64,000 bases of DNA, taken from an uncultured Bacteroidia bacterium (GTDB taxonomy: Bacteria > Bacteroidota > Bacteroidia > Bacteroidales > UBA932). Under the pieces are notes generated by a model. That model was given only the letters and a program-made list of their open reading frames with translations, was not told the DNA's origin and did no database searches. This document shows, one piece after another, positions 23,717-32,796 of the stretch. Numbering within the stretch: the first letter of the stretch is position 1; the number at the start of each line of letters is the position of its first letter. Location of the stretch: the NCBI GenBank assembly GCA_902785825.1, contig CACZZZ010000017.1, positions 84,875 through 148,874 of the forward strand, written 5' to 3'. A program made the position numbers and the translations under genes.

Positions 23717-24712
23717 TTACGCATTTTTTTTGAAATTTCCCACGGTCAATGAGACGATGGTTCTCAGCGTTTCCTTGGGAGCATACCTCAAGGAGAACGG
23801 CAGCTTCCGGACAAGGCGCTTTACAGTGTCCAACTTCCTTCCGGCCACTGATTTCTCCATCGCTTTCCCGCGTCCCGACGCATGGTGCCCGAAATTGCCG
23901 CCCTCTTCCACAATCTTGAGAAGGGGAGTGTCGGGGATCTTTTCCTTTCCTGGGGAAGGGATCTGGATTCCCAGTCTGTTATTGATGAAGCTGGCGAGCA
24001 AAGTCTGCCATTTGATCATTCCGGCTTTCTTTAAGGCTTTCTCAAGCCGCGCGGGATCATACTCTCCTTCCAAAGACTTGCAGGCCATCGCCACGTCGCT
24101 GACCTGTCTTAGCCCGAGGCCGGTGCCGCAGGCATGCCTCATGGCGTGGGCGGAGAGCATCAGGATCACTTCATCAGGTGATGACACGTCAAAACGAAGA
24201 AGTTGCGCGTCCACATCCACCCCATCCTTTCTGAAGTGGAAACTACCGTCGCCACTTAAAGAGAAACCATCGGCTGACTTGGCGATGTCCCGCGCTATTT
24301 CAAACTCGTCTTTGGTGAAATACAAATCGATATCTCCATAAGACCGTAGTTCTGGTTTGGGATAGAAAGCGGCAGTGGCGGGGCCTTTCATCAAAATCGG
24401 ATTCAGTCCCGCATCTTTGAGATTTTGTATTATGGCCGCAGCCAGAACAGCCATCCTACGACCTTGGAGGGCCGTTTTTTCTCTTTCAGCCAGAAGGTAC
24501 AGGAATATGTCTTCCGGGATGTTGATGGTCTCCGGCAGCCCCTGGACGACATCGCCGACAAGGCCTGTCACATTCTGCTCCCTGGCGATCGCGGCGACTT
24601 TCCTCCAATCCTCCTCGCCTGCGGAAGAGAGAACTTTCATATCTTCCTCTCCGGGATTGCCACCCAAAAGAGCCGCCCGGAAAAGAATCATGAATTCCTC
24701 GGAAAGTCTCAT
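23717..24712 (-). CDS. Nucleotidyltransferase family protein (NTP_transf_5)
   Basis: 331 residues with the polymerase-beta-like nucleotidyltransferase fold of PF14907. ILMKGPATAAFYP is followed by RSYGDIDLYF with the metal-binding DxD, then VDVDAQLLRFDV. The substrate of this family is not known to me; members are often found in surface-polysaccharide and peptide-modification loci. The start overlaps the PqqD-like stop by 4 nt (ATGA), so the two proteins are probably made together. Confidence 0.75.
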   Translation of the reverse strand: MRLSEEFMILFRAALLGGNPGEEDMKVLSSAGEEDWRKVAAIAREQNVTGLVGDVVQGLPETINIPEDIFLYLLAEREKTALQGRRMAVLAAAIIQNLKDAGLNPILMKGPATAAFYPKPELRSYGDIDLYFTKDEFEIARDIAKSADGFSLSGDGSFHFRKDGVDVDAQLLRFDVSSPDEVILMLSAHAMRHACGTGLGLRQVSDVAMACKSLEGEYDPARLEKALKKAGMIKWQTLLASFINNRLGIQIPSPGKEKIPDTPLLKIVEEGGNFGHHASGRGKAMEKSVAGRKLDTVKRLVRKLPFSLRYAPKETLRTIVSLTVGNFKKNA

Positions 24713-24972
24713 CCTTCTTTCAAAAGCAAAGAATCTTTCCAGATTGTGATTGTCGATGAGGCATCAACACTGGCTGACTCAGGATCAATCCCATACTCTT
24801 CGACAAGGGCTGAAGCCAAGTCCTCTGTTGAGAAATCGGTTCCGCTGAATTTATTCCACAGAAAGGCGAAGCTCTCGTTGACTTCCATGGCTCTCGTACC
24901 ATTCTTGTCGAACACGAGCAGGATCAGTTTTCCCCTCGACTCTTTCAGGATAGCCTCGTCGATAAGTCTCAT
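24709..24972 (-). CDS. PqqD-like peptide-binding protein
   Basis: 87 residues with the PqqD/RRE winged-helix pattern: ILLVFDKNGTRAMEVNESFAFLWNKFSG (core AMEVNESFAFLW), then FSTEDLASALVEEYGID. PqqD proteins bind leader peptides of modified peptides for partner enzymes, but no radical-SAM or other peptide-modifying enzyme lies nearby. It sits between a HAD phosphatase and a nucleotidyltransferase with 1-nt gap and 4-nt overlap. It may have a role in the polysaccharide locus instead; this is inference. Confidence 0.7.
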   Translation of the reverse strand: MRLIDEAILKESRGKLILLVFDKNGTRAMEVNESFAFLWNKFSGTDFSTEDLASALVEEYGIDPESASVDASSTITIWKDSLLLKEG

Positions 24973-24973
24973 G

Positions 24974-25378
24974 TCAGCGGAATAATTTGCCGAACAGACC
25001 TTTACGGCGTTTCCTGTGCTTTTTCTCCCGCTGCTCCGAGATCATCTCGTAGATTGTGCCCCATTCGGGCAGTCCTCCGAGGTTCTTGTCGTCGATGTAC
25101 ACGTCGGCTACCACTTTCACGGAGGTGCTGCCGGCACGGCCCTCAAAGAGAGAGCCCACAGGTTGGTTGCTGTTGACACCATAGAAATCAAGCCCCCTCT
25201 TGTGGCAGAAATCCAAGGCTTCCTGAAGCAGCTCACCATCACGGGAAGTCCAGAGAATCAATTTGTTCCCTTCGTCAGCAAGCTGCTTTAGCGTCTCGAT
25301 GGCGAAGGGCTTCTCCTTCCCGATCGCGGGATACTTGTGCTCAACGATTGTCCCGTCGAAATCTACAGCGATAGTCAT
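24974..25378 (-). CDS. HAD-family hydrolase (BT0820-like)
   Basis: 134 residues, cytoplasmic. Motif I is VDFDGTIVE (nucleophile Asp and acid Asp, DxD). Motif II is ILWTSRDGE, and the C-terminal VYIDDKNLGG supplies motif IV acids. There is almost no cap domain, as in small sugar-phosphate phosphatases such as BT0820 of Bacteroides. It lies 12 nt after wzc and 1 nt before the PqqD-like gene. It may process a sugar phosphate for the polysaccharide pathway. Confidence 0.75.
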   Translation of the reverse strand: MTIAVDFDGTIVEHKYPAIGKEKPFAIETLKQLADEGNKLILWTSRDGELLQEALDFCHKRGLDFYGVNSNQPVGSLFEGRAGSTSVKVVADVYIDDKNLGGLPEWGTIYEMISEQREKKHRKRRKGLFGKLFR

Positions 25379-25390
25379 TCCCGATCTAGA

Positions 25391-27757
25391 TTAGTCGCCC
25401 TTTTCGCCATAGCCATAGCCGTAACCGTAGCCATAGCCATATCCATAACCATAGCCGTAGCCACCGTAGCCGAAGCCTTTCTTGATCTGGGAACCGTTAA
25501 GGACGACAGCCATGTTCTTCAGATGACCCTTCTCGTAGAGTTCGTCAATCTGCTGGAGCAGGCGGCGGTCGAGCTGGCCGCTTCTGACGACAAACAGGTT
25601 CACGTCAACCACTTTGTTGATCACCATCGGGTCAGCGACCATCGTGACAGGCACACTGTCAAGGAGAATGTAGTCGTACGACTTCTTGAGTTCTCCGATC
25701 AAGGTCTCAAAGCGCTTTCTTCCGAACAATTCAGTGGAGTTCGGCGGGGTGTGACCGGCGGGAACCATGTCAACACCAGGAAGCACATCTTTGCGAATAA
25801 TGTCACTGACATTGACTGTCTCGTCGTAGAGATAATTTGACAGACCGGAGGTCACGTGCTTGACGCCGAACATCTTGGAAAGAGACCTCTTCCTAAGGTC
25901 AACATCCAAGACGATCACTTTCTTTTTCGCGTCTGCAAGACAGGCGGCGATATTGGTCGAAAGGAAGGTCTTTCCGGCTCCGACGCTGATCGAGTTGTTG
26001 GCGATGACCATCTGTCCGGAACCCTCTGGACGCATGAAATCGAGGTTGGTACACATGATCCTCATCGCTTCTGTGAACACGCTCTTAGAGTTAGGGTCGT
26101 AAGCGGTCTTCACCTCTTCCTCAGTCTTCTCTCCCTTCTTGGCTTTCTTGGGCTTCTTCGTCTTAACAAAAGGAAGTTCGGCAAGGAACGGTGTCGAAAG
26201 CATATCCTCCACATCCTTGCGGGTGCGGGCTTTTGTGTCCAGGAACATACGGGCAAGAAGGATAACTGCAGGGATAAGCAGTCCTATAAGGAGGGCAAGC
26301 AGGAACATCTTGTTCCTTTGCGGATAGACAGGGCCCCAAGAACCTGTCGGCTCATCAATCATACGGGCATTATTGTCTGCCATAGCTTGAGTTAGAGAGT
26401 TCTCCTCACGCTTGTTGAGGAGGAACAGGTACAGGGACTCCTTGATCTGCTGCTGGCGTTCGATAGAGAGAACTTCACGGGCCTTGGCGGGCATGGCCGT
26501 GAATTTCCGTACGGCCGTGGTCTCCTGTTTCGACAAGTCGTCTCTTTGGACCTGGAGGCTGACCAGGTGATTGTTGAGAATACCGATGATATTCTGCCTC
26601 ATGTTCTGGATGGCCGCTCCAAGTTCCTTGACAGCAGGACTTTCTGTGCTGGAAGCCTCGACGAGCTTCTCGCGGCGGAGCACCATGGCGTTGTAGTCAG
26701 CTATATTCTTGTCCGCATTCGGGTCGTTAACTCCAGTCTGGGCGGGTATCAGACTGTACGGATTCATGTTCTTGATGTAGTTGAGGAGATATTCCGCAAC
26801 TTGAACAGCTGTCTCAGTTTTGACAATCTCCGCATTATAGCCACGGCTTTCGTTAAGGTAGCGTGAGGCCGCCTCATCAACGCTCATCACTTGGTTGGCG
26901 CTCTTGAACTGGGCAAGGCTGCTTTCCACATGGCCCAACTCTTCCTGGATGCTGATGAGCCTCTCGTTGATGAACTCGGCTGTGTTTACAGCCACTCGGT
27001 TCTTCTCTCTGATAGCGTCCTCGTTGTATTTCTCAATCAGGGCATTGATCAGGTCAATTGATCTTTTAAGAGAACGATCCTGAAGGGCTATTTGAAGGAT
27101 GGTTCCGTCTTGGGAGATCTGAAGTCCGGCCAGGTACCCTAATGCGGCACTCTCCGGAGTAGATTTCTGAACAGTGATCTCATGTCCGAACCAGGAGGGA
27201 CCGTAGGGAGCGTCAGGCTGGAACACAACTTTTCCTCCACCAAGCTCCAAGGTGTCTCCAAGGGCTACTGTCTGGTAGTTTCCCAATCCACTGACATCCA
27301 GTTTTATCTGTTTGTCATCCATCGGGATGATCTTCACGGAGAACGGCCCTGGCACGTTCTCCTCACGGGAGAAAAACATCCTGACCGGGGAGTTCCTGTA
27401 TAGTTCCACGTCACGGAACTTGATCTTCTCCATGTAATTTACATCCGCATCCAGCAACTTGACAGCCTCTGTCATCAATCTCCGGGAGCGGAGCTGGAGA
27501 ATCTCCGTGGTCATGCTGACGCTGTTGATCGTGTTGGAATAAGCGTCCAATCTGACGGAACGTACCGAGTTGCTCGGATCCTTAATCACCACTGTCACTC
27601 CGCTGCGATAGACAAACGGGGTCTTAGCGTACTTGTAGTATGTGTAGCCAAGAGCGAGGGCAACGCAAAGCGCAAACCAGTACCAATGGCTCAAAAGATA
27701 GAAGAACAGATCGACAAGATTAATCTGGTCTTTATTCTTGTTATTCTTGTTTTGCAT
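25391..27757 (-). CDS. wzc: Wzc-type polysaccharide co-polymerase and tyrosine autokinase
   Basis: A 788-residue inner-membrane protein controlling polymer length and export. TM1 is at residues ~25-45, followed by a Wzz-type periplasmic coiled-coil region and TM2 at about 485-507 (LLALLIGLLIPAVILLARM). The BY-kinase domain follows: Walker A SVGAGKTFLSTN (~590) and Walker A' VIVLDVDLRKRS. The C-terminal tail is a tyrosine cluster in perfect Gly-Tyr alternation, ending in EKGD; such tails are autophosphorylated and set the oligomeric state. It lies 2 nt after the wza-like gene. Confidence 0.93.
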   Translation of the reverse strand: MQNKNNKNKDQINLVDLFFYLLSHWYWFALCVALALGYTYYKYAKTPFVYRSGVTVVIKDPSNSVRSVRLDAYSNTINSVSMTTEILQLRSRRLMTEAVKLLDADVNYMEKIKFRDVELYRNSPVRMFFSREENVPGPFSVKIIPMDDKQIKLDVSGLGNYQTVALGDTLELGGGKVVFQPDAPYGPSWFGHEITVQKSTPESAALGYLAGLQISQDGTILQIALQDRSLKRSIDLINALIEKYNEDAIREKNRVAVNTAEFINERLISIQEELGHVESSLAQFKSANQVMSVDEAASRYLNESRGYNAEIVKTETAVQVAEYLLNYIKNMNPYSLIPAQTGVNDPNADKNIADYNAMVLRREKLVEASSTESPAVKELGAAIQNMRQNIIGILNNHLVSLQVQRDDLSKQETTAVRKFTAMPAKAREVLSIERQQQIKESLYLFLLNKREENSLTQAMADNNARMIDEPTGSWGPVYPQRNKMFLLALLIGLLIPAVILLARMFLDTKARTRKDVEDMLSTPFLAELPFVKTKKPKKAKKGEKTEEEVKTAYDPNSKSVFTEAMRIMCTNLDFMRPEGSGQMVIANNSISVGAGKTFLSTNIAACLADAKKKVIVLDVDLRKRSLSKMFGVKHVTSGLSNYLYDETVNVSDIIRKDVLPGVDMVPAGHTPPNSTELFGRKRFETLIGELKKSYDYILLDSVPVTMVADPMVINKVVDVNLFVVRSGQLDRRLLQQIDELYEKGHLKNMAVVLNGSQIKKGFGYGGYGYGYGYGYGYGYGYGYGEKGD
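25409..25463 (-). repeat. Hexanucleotide (GGN TAY) repeat in the wzc tail
   Basis: Nine consecutive Gly-Tyr codon pairs plus a tenth Tyr after a Gly-Gly. On the plus strand they read as CCATAG/CCGTAG/CCATAT units. Whole-unit gain or loss would keep the frame and change the number of phosphorylatable tyrosines. Confidence 0.8.
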
Positions 27758-27759
27758 GG

Positions 27760-28551
27760 CTATTCGTTACCATCATCAATTAACTTCATCCAAATGAAAA
27801 ATGTAGAAATTACCGAACCGAGAGTTATGACTGGTGAAAGAGAGGTGACAAATGTTCTGAATGGCTGAGACTCTCTGCTGCCTTTAGGTTTAAAGTACAC
27901 GATGTCATTCTGCTGTAAGTAGAAAGCCGGAGAGTCGAAGAGATCTTTCTTTTGAAGGTTCACGCTGTAGGCCTTCCGAACTCCATCCTCGGTCCGGATC
28001 ACCATAACATCCTTGATCTTAACCAATTGTCCTCCGGTGCTGGACTGAGCCAGGACCTGGAGCAGATTGATAGGACCGTTACCGGCTTGAATGATGCTTC
28101 CGCTGTTCTCCTTTAGAACAGTGATCGTGAAGTTGCCCATCGAGACATCAACTATGGGTTCTTTGATATAACCCATGTCTATGATGCTGGATGCGATCAT
28201 CTCTTTCACTTCCTTCAAGGTTTTACCCTCTATTTTCATGGTGCCGATGACCGGGAATTCTATGCAACCTTTAGGGTCGATCAAGTACTTGACCGCATTG
28301 GTGGGCGCCGCGTTTTCAATGGAGCTCATTCCCGCTCCGGCGTTGAAGGGAGCAGCCAACTCGGGGTTGGTGCTACGCACTTGAATCATCACCTCGTCTC
28401 CAGGTTGCAATTTCAATTCAGGAGCGTTGGCGGCCTCATAGACTTCCCCGTACTCAAAGTCCCGGAGGTAGGTCCAATTCTTAGAAGAGGCGCATGAAGA
28501 GGCTATGGCCACAAGGGCGGCCAACAATACCCAATTAAGCGGTTTTCTCAT
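27760..28551 (-). CDS. wza: Wza-like polysaccharide export lipoprotein
   Basis: 263 residues with lipobox IASSCAS. The export domain begins at LKLQPGDEVMIQV; the SLBB-like part contains LIDPKGCIEFPVIGTMKIEG (cited in part: GCIEFPVIGTM) and TVLKENSGSI. A C-terminal hydrophobic helix (LGSVISTFFIWMKL) should span the outer membrane, as in other Bacteroidota export proteins. It forms the outer-membrane pore that works with Wzc. Its start overlaps the preceding glycosyltransferase by 17 nt. Confidence 0.9.
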   Translation of the reverse strand: MRKPLNWVLLAALVAIASSCASSKNWTYLRDFEYGEVYEAANAPELKLQPGDEVMIQVRSTNPELAAPFNAGAGMSSIENAAPTNAVKYLIDPKGCIEFPVIGTMKIEGKTLKEVKEMIASSIIDMGYIKEPIVDVSMGNFTITVLKENSGSIIQAGNGPINLLQVLAQSSTGGQLVKIKDVMVIRTEDGVRKAYSVNLQKKDLFDSPAFYLQQNDIVYFKPKGSRESQPFRTFVTSLSPVITLGSVISTFFIWMKLIDDGNE

Positions 28552-29635
28552 ATAGTTCTGTTATTTTATTTATCATTATTTCTTCTTTGAACAAATTTTC
28601 GAAACGTCGCGAGGCTCCCTCGCTGAAAGATCTTCGGGTGATCTCATCCTTTGTTATAGCCAATATGGCTTCGGCAATGGCCTGCGGATCTCCGGGATTG
28701 ACATTCAAGCCCGAGACACCGTCCTCGTTGACCCAAGCCACTCCTGAGCCGGGGATTTTTGTGGCCACAACCGGTGTGCCAACAGACATCGCCTCGATTT
28801 GCACAATCCCGAAAGCCTCGTTTTTCGTGACCGATGGCAATACGAAAACATCTGCCGCTGAGAACCAGGCGGGAAGATCCTCGTCTTTCATGTAGCCGGC
28901 CAGAGTGACTTTGCCGGAAAGTCCCAAACTGTCTATCTCTTGCTGAAGATTGGCTCTCAATGGACCAGAGCCCCCAATCACCACCTTATAATCATTTGGC
29001 AGATATCCGGCCGACCTGATCAGGTTCTCATAACCTTTGTAGGGAATGAGTCTGCCAAGGGAGAATACAAGTTTCTTTCCTCCGAGTTCCTGCCTGATCT
29101 TATCGGCAGCCTCCGCCTCTGGTCTAAAAGGTGCGATACCTATCGGAACGAAAGTTGTCTTATCTTGAACAGCTTTTAAATCAGGGGTTCCCGAGACATA
29201 AACCGGAGTCGTGCCGACAATCCTGTCCGCTCTTCGGATCAGCCAGTTCTGCAGCGGCTTGTAAAGGATCCGGAAAAGGCCTTTGCCGATTATGTCGCTG
29301 TGCCAATGCAGGATGACTTTCCCTTTGAAATGACTGAGCCTCAGGGCGAGACCGGCCATAGGATCAGGGTGGTGTACATCAATGAGGTCGTACTCCCCGG
29401 CATTCCTCTTCAGCCAGGAGACCATCTTAGGAGCAATCATCGTCCCGGCGGCCTTTAGAAGGGTGGGCATCACGATAACTTTACCGCCTCCGGCGATGGA
29501 CAGGGTATAAGGCTCCTTTTTTTTGTCAGCGCTGGCGCAAAGCATGTCGCAACCCAACCCTGAGGCTAGGTCGTACATCACTTTCTCAACCCCTCCGAAG
29601 ACGGGGTAGAACTTACCGAGCTGCAAGACTCTCAT
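28535..29635 (-). CDS. Glycosyltransferase family 4
   Basis: 366 residues starting at MRVLQLGKFYPVFGGVEKVM, the usual GT4 N terminus with the Gly-Gly loop. An in-frame ATG 54 nt upstream would add a poorly fitting extension inside the previous gene. GT-B fold: RPEAEAADKIRQEL region, then LVFSLGRLIPYKGYENLI and the donor-site E-x7-E block FGIVQIEAMSVGTPVVA. Retaining enzyme adding a sugar to the repeat unit; donor unknown. Precedes wza in the operon. Confidence 0.9.
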   Translation of the reverse strand: MRVLQLGKFYPVFGGVEKVMYDLASGLGCDMLCASADKKKEPYTLSIAGGGKVIVMPTLLKAAGTMIAPKMVSWLKRNAGEYDLIDVHHPDPMAGLALRLSHFKGKVILHWHSDIIGKGLFRILYKPLQNWLIRRADRIVGTTPVYVSGTPDLKAVQDKTTFVPIGIAPFRPEAEAADKIRQELGGKKLVFSLGRLIPYKGYENLIRSAGYLPNDYKVVIGGSGPLRANLQQEIDSLGLSGKVTLAGYMKDEDLPAWFSAADVFVLPSVTKNEAFGIVQIEAMSVGTPVVATKIPGSGVAWVNEDGVSGLNVNPGDPQAIAEAILAITKDEITRRSFSEGASRRFENLFKEEIMINKITELYEKTA

Positions 29636-30811
29636 ACAAATCGATGTATTTGCGGAAGCATTTTTCCTTGTCAAAATGGGCAAGAGCATACTCCCTGCAA
29701 TTTAAACCGTAAAGATAAGAATTATTCCCGATTATGTCGTTAATTATCTTCGCAATGCCATCGATATCCCCTTGTTCCACAATGAATCCGGTTTTATCTG
29801 TCACTGATTCTGGTGACCCGCCAGTCCTGTAGGTTATGACCGGAGTACCGCAGGCGATCGCTTCCAGGTTCACAGTAGGATAGTTGTCCTGCCATGTCGG
29901 GTTGAGAAAAGCGACGGCTCCGGAGTATAACTCAGCTAGAGCGGTTGCGTCAGAGGTTCGAGGTATGTGGATCACGTTTCCTGGAAGGACTTTTTCCTGT
30001 TTTTTTGTCATACGGCCCACCATCACGAGTGTATTGTCTTCGTCAAGTATTCCGGCTAATCTCATCAAATCATCGAATCCTTTTTCTTTTAGCCAGATGC
30101 TTGCGACGGCAATCACATAGTGGGGAGTATTGATTCCGTATTTTCCCTTCGTTTGCTCATTGTTTGATGGTTTGAATACATCGAGATCTATTCCGTTGTG
30201 AATCACGGTGCAAGGAACACCTGACAAAAATGACTCACTCATCTCTTTCTTCATCCATTCGGAGGCTGCTACCAGGTGAAGGTTCTTCATCCCTGTCAGG
30301 GACTTTTTCTTTAACTCATAGTTGCGGTCAGACCGGTCCAGCAGCCAACTGGCAGGGAAACTGGTTTTTAAAGGACATGAATAGCAACCCGTCTTCCACC
30401 GATAGCATCCGGCAGAAGAGTAATGGTAGCAGTGGCCTGTGAAAAGCCAGCAGTCGTGCACCGTCCACACAACCGGTATTCCAGATCTGCCAAGGAAGTC
30501 GCAAAGCATAGGGTAGTTGAGAAAATAGCCGTGGACATTATGTATCTGGATTATGTCGGGGGATACATCCTCTATTCTTCTAATCAGCTCTCTAGTCGCT
30601 CTTTTAGAAGCAAGCCCGTGTGCGTCAAATAGTCTGGTCTCCAATGCATGAATGGCCAAATCGGCCTTGTCTCCTACTGGAATGAGCTTGGAAGTGTGAG
30701 GAATAATCCCATCCCTTGCCCTACTGTAAGCGATAGGTCTCCTATTCCCCGCATTATCTTTCCCGTGGAAGTGTTCTCTCGGACTACAGGATTGATTTGA
30801 ATAAGCTTCAT
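29613..30811 (-). pseudogene. Glycosyltransferase family 4, frameshifted near the N terminus
   Basis: The natural start is ATG at 30811, encoding MKLIQINPVVRENTSTGKIM, a typical N terminus of this GT4 subfamily, but that frame stops after about 50 codons. A second frame continues as AYSRARDGIIPHTSKLIPVG, then HALETRLFDAHGLASKRAT, and runs to a normal C terminus (GSPESVTDKTGFIVEQGD). The break lies near 30730-30745. The residues expected between GIGDL and IAYSR are about ten too few, so a deletion not divisible by three seems to have occurred. Without correction the product would lack its first Rossmann strand. It may be a true inactivation or an assembly error. Confidence 0.75.
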
Positions 30812-30814
30812 ATT

Positions 30815-31696
30815 CTATTTGCCCCCTACGAGTACACTTGTGATTCTTGGAATTATCTTGCGCATGAGTGCATATGTGATGGTCAGGATTAGAAGGGTTC
30901 CAATCACTGTTACCAAGTATATTCCTACTTGCAGTGCGGTCTCAGTAGGCTTGAGCCAAGCGACCAGAGCTTTCTTGATGCCTATTATCAACAGATAATG
31001 ATACAGATAGACAAAATAAGTCCACGCCCTGGAACTGACTCTGACTCGGCTGTCTGACATGAGCCATTTTTCGATTGGTTTTATTTTCCAAACCGAGAGA
31101 CAAGCGCCGGCGGAATAATAGAACAGAGGTGCCGGCCCAATTTTCAGGACAAGCAGCAACCCGAGAATAAGGACACCCCACCAACGGAAATGCTTTACTA
31201 TCAGAAATATGATAGGTGAGAGGATCGTCACGACAATAAGCTCCCGTATAAACCAAAGAGACAAGTTAATAGGTCCTTTCCAAAGGACAAATACCGGGTC
31301 CTTCCAACTGTCTCCAAGATATCCGGAAATCATTGACGGGAAGAAGTGCTTTGTCGCAAAATAAATGGCGAAGGCTATGCAGTTGGCTATTAGGAAGGGA
31401 ACGAACAACGAAAGGAACCTTGATCGAAGTTTGGTCCAAAACCAGTTTGAGGAGGGATCGTCAGGAACATTCCTGAAGAAAAGATATCCAGATATCGCAA
31501 AGAACAAGGGGACACATACTTGTGTGATTGTAAGGATTGCTTTGATCACTCCGTCATAAACCGGAGTGCTGTTTGCGAGGTCAGTCATCGTAGAATGAAG
31601 GGATACGATACCGATTGTAAGCAATACCCGGATCAGATCGATCTTGTTCCCTCTTGGTGCGGTCAATCCAGCAGTTCCTTGAAGCATCTTTCCCAT
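30815..31696 (-). CDS. Membrane acyltransferase (family 3), probably internally deleted
   Basis: 293 residues of the acyltransferase-3 superfamily, which O-acetylates or otherwise acylates glycans. The N-terminal half is normal: KIDLIRVLLTIGIVSLHST with the catalytic-type His, then FFAISGYLFFRNV and LSLWFIRELIVV. After YYSAGACLSVWKIKPIEKWL the sequence jumps to WTYFVYLYHYLLIIG, leaving out some 60 residues that paralogues at 36807 and 43230 have there. The C terminus (MRKIIPRITSVLVGGK) is intact. Overlaps the preceding gene by 34 nt if the first ATG is used; ATG 31687 is an alternative. Confidence 0.8.
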   Translation of the reverse strand: MGKMLQGTAGLTAPRGNKIDLIRVLLTIGIVSLHSTMTDLANSTPVYDGVIKAILTITQVCVPLFFAISGYLFFRNVPDDPSSNWFWTKLRSRFLSLFVPFLIANCIAFAIYFATKHFFPSMISGYLGDSWKDPVFVLWKGPINLSLWFIRELIVVTILSPIIFLIVKHFRWWGVLILGLLLVLKIGPAPLFYYSAGACLSVWKIKPIEKWLMSDSRVRVSSRAWTYFVYLYHYLLIIGIKKALVAWLKPTETALQVGIYLVTVIGTLLILTITYALMRKIIPRITSVLVGGK

Positions 31697-32796
31697 TTTT
31701 CCATTACGTTTCCTTCCGAATAATCATCGGCGACCTTTCGGGCTTCAGCGCTCATCCTGGAGCGAAGCGATTCATCTCTCATAATTGTTTCCATCGCCTT
31801 TGAAAGCGCCGGGATATTTCCTTCCGGCACTAGAAGACCGTTCTGTCCGTCCCGGATTATGTCCTTGGGTCCGCACATGAAGTCGAAACAAACCCCAGGA
31901 AGCCCGCAGCTCATTGCCTCGATGAGGACCATAGGGAGACCTTCGTAGTGAGAACTCATCACTATGAAAGCGCTTGAAGCATATTCTGTGAATATAATCT
32001 TGGTAGGAGGGTTAATTCTTGCAGATTCTCCTATCCCCAATGACTTTATCCTTCTTTCCAACATCTCTTTCCACTCTCCTTGCCCGAAGATGTCAAGTCT
32101 CCATTTTTTCCTGGTATCTTCCGATACTAAAGCCCAGGCATCCACGAGCCTGTCAAACCCCTTTTGGTAGTCTAGGCGACCGACAGCTATCACCCTTCGG
32201 CATGTAGTATCATACGAGAAATCAGGAACTGAAGGTGCCGCATTTGGAATGACCTCCAGATTAGGGAGGTTTCCCCAGTATCCAGCATCCTCCTTAGTAA
32301 GAACCACGAACTTGTCAAACTTCCTGGCTATTCTGACATCTTGCCATGAACGGAATCTGTCCGCTAGTCCGAGCAGCCCGCTCCTTCCATACTGCAAACG
32401 GAAATAACGGTTGAGGTGCAATTCCAGCACCTTTTTGCTCCCGTCTTTAATCTTGGGAATAAAAGAAGATTCAGAAGGATAGAGGGATATAACCACATCC
32501 GCCCTTTCTCTCAGAAGCAGGTCGGCCAAGACCTTTCTGTGTTTCCTTCGTTTCTGGAAATAACTGGTTATCTTTGCGATAGAGGAACGATTGTTGTCAA
32601 CCGAATAGTTTATTCCCAGATCGGCCATCTGGACGTTTTCAGGGAACTGATAGAACGGAGGCCTGCCTTGCTGATCCGTCGTGACCACCATCACCTTATA
32701 TCCATCCCTCGCCGCGAACCAACAGACTTTGTTCAGCAGCACTCTTTCCATCCCGCCAGGATTATAGACGGAAGCCATGCAGTAAATGAGTTTCAT
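31663..32796 (-). CDS. Glycosyltransferase family 4
   Basis: 377 residues, GT-B fold. The acceptor half starts MKLIYCMASVYNPGGMERVL with the GGxER loop. The donor half has VIAVGRLDYQKGFDRLVDAW, the SSHYEGLPMVLIEAMSCGLP block with the E-x7-E motif, and GLLVPEGN. This resembles the GalNAc/Gal-transferring group of capsule loci, but the sugar is not predictable. Its start overlaps the polymerase stop by 4 nt. Confidence 0.9.
   Translation of the reverse strand: MKLIYCMASVYNPGGMERVLLNKVCWFAARDGYKVMVVTTDQQGRPPFYQFPENVQMADLGINYSVDNNRSSIAKITSYFQKRRKHRKVLADLLLRERADVVISLYPSESSFIPKIKDGSKKVLELHLNRYFRLQYGRSGLLGLADRFRSWQDVRIARKFDKFVVLTKEDAGYWGNLPNLEVIPNAAPSVPDFSYDTTCRRVIAVGRLDYQKGFDRLVDAWALVSEDTRKKWRLDIFGQGEWKEMLERRIKSLGIGESARINPPTKIIFTEYASSAFIVMSSHYEGLPMVLIEAMSCGLPGVCFDFMCGPKDIIRDGQNGLLVPEGNIPALSKAMETIMRDESLRSRMSAEARKVADDYSEGNVMEKWERCFKELLD

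Noticed and set aside
23253..24341. A 362-codon open frame on the plus strand
   Set aside because: It crosses two genes with recognisable domains on the other strand and has no motif of its own.
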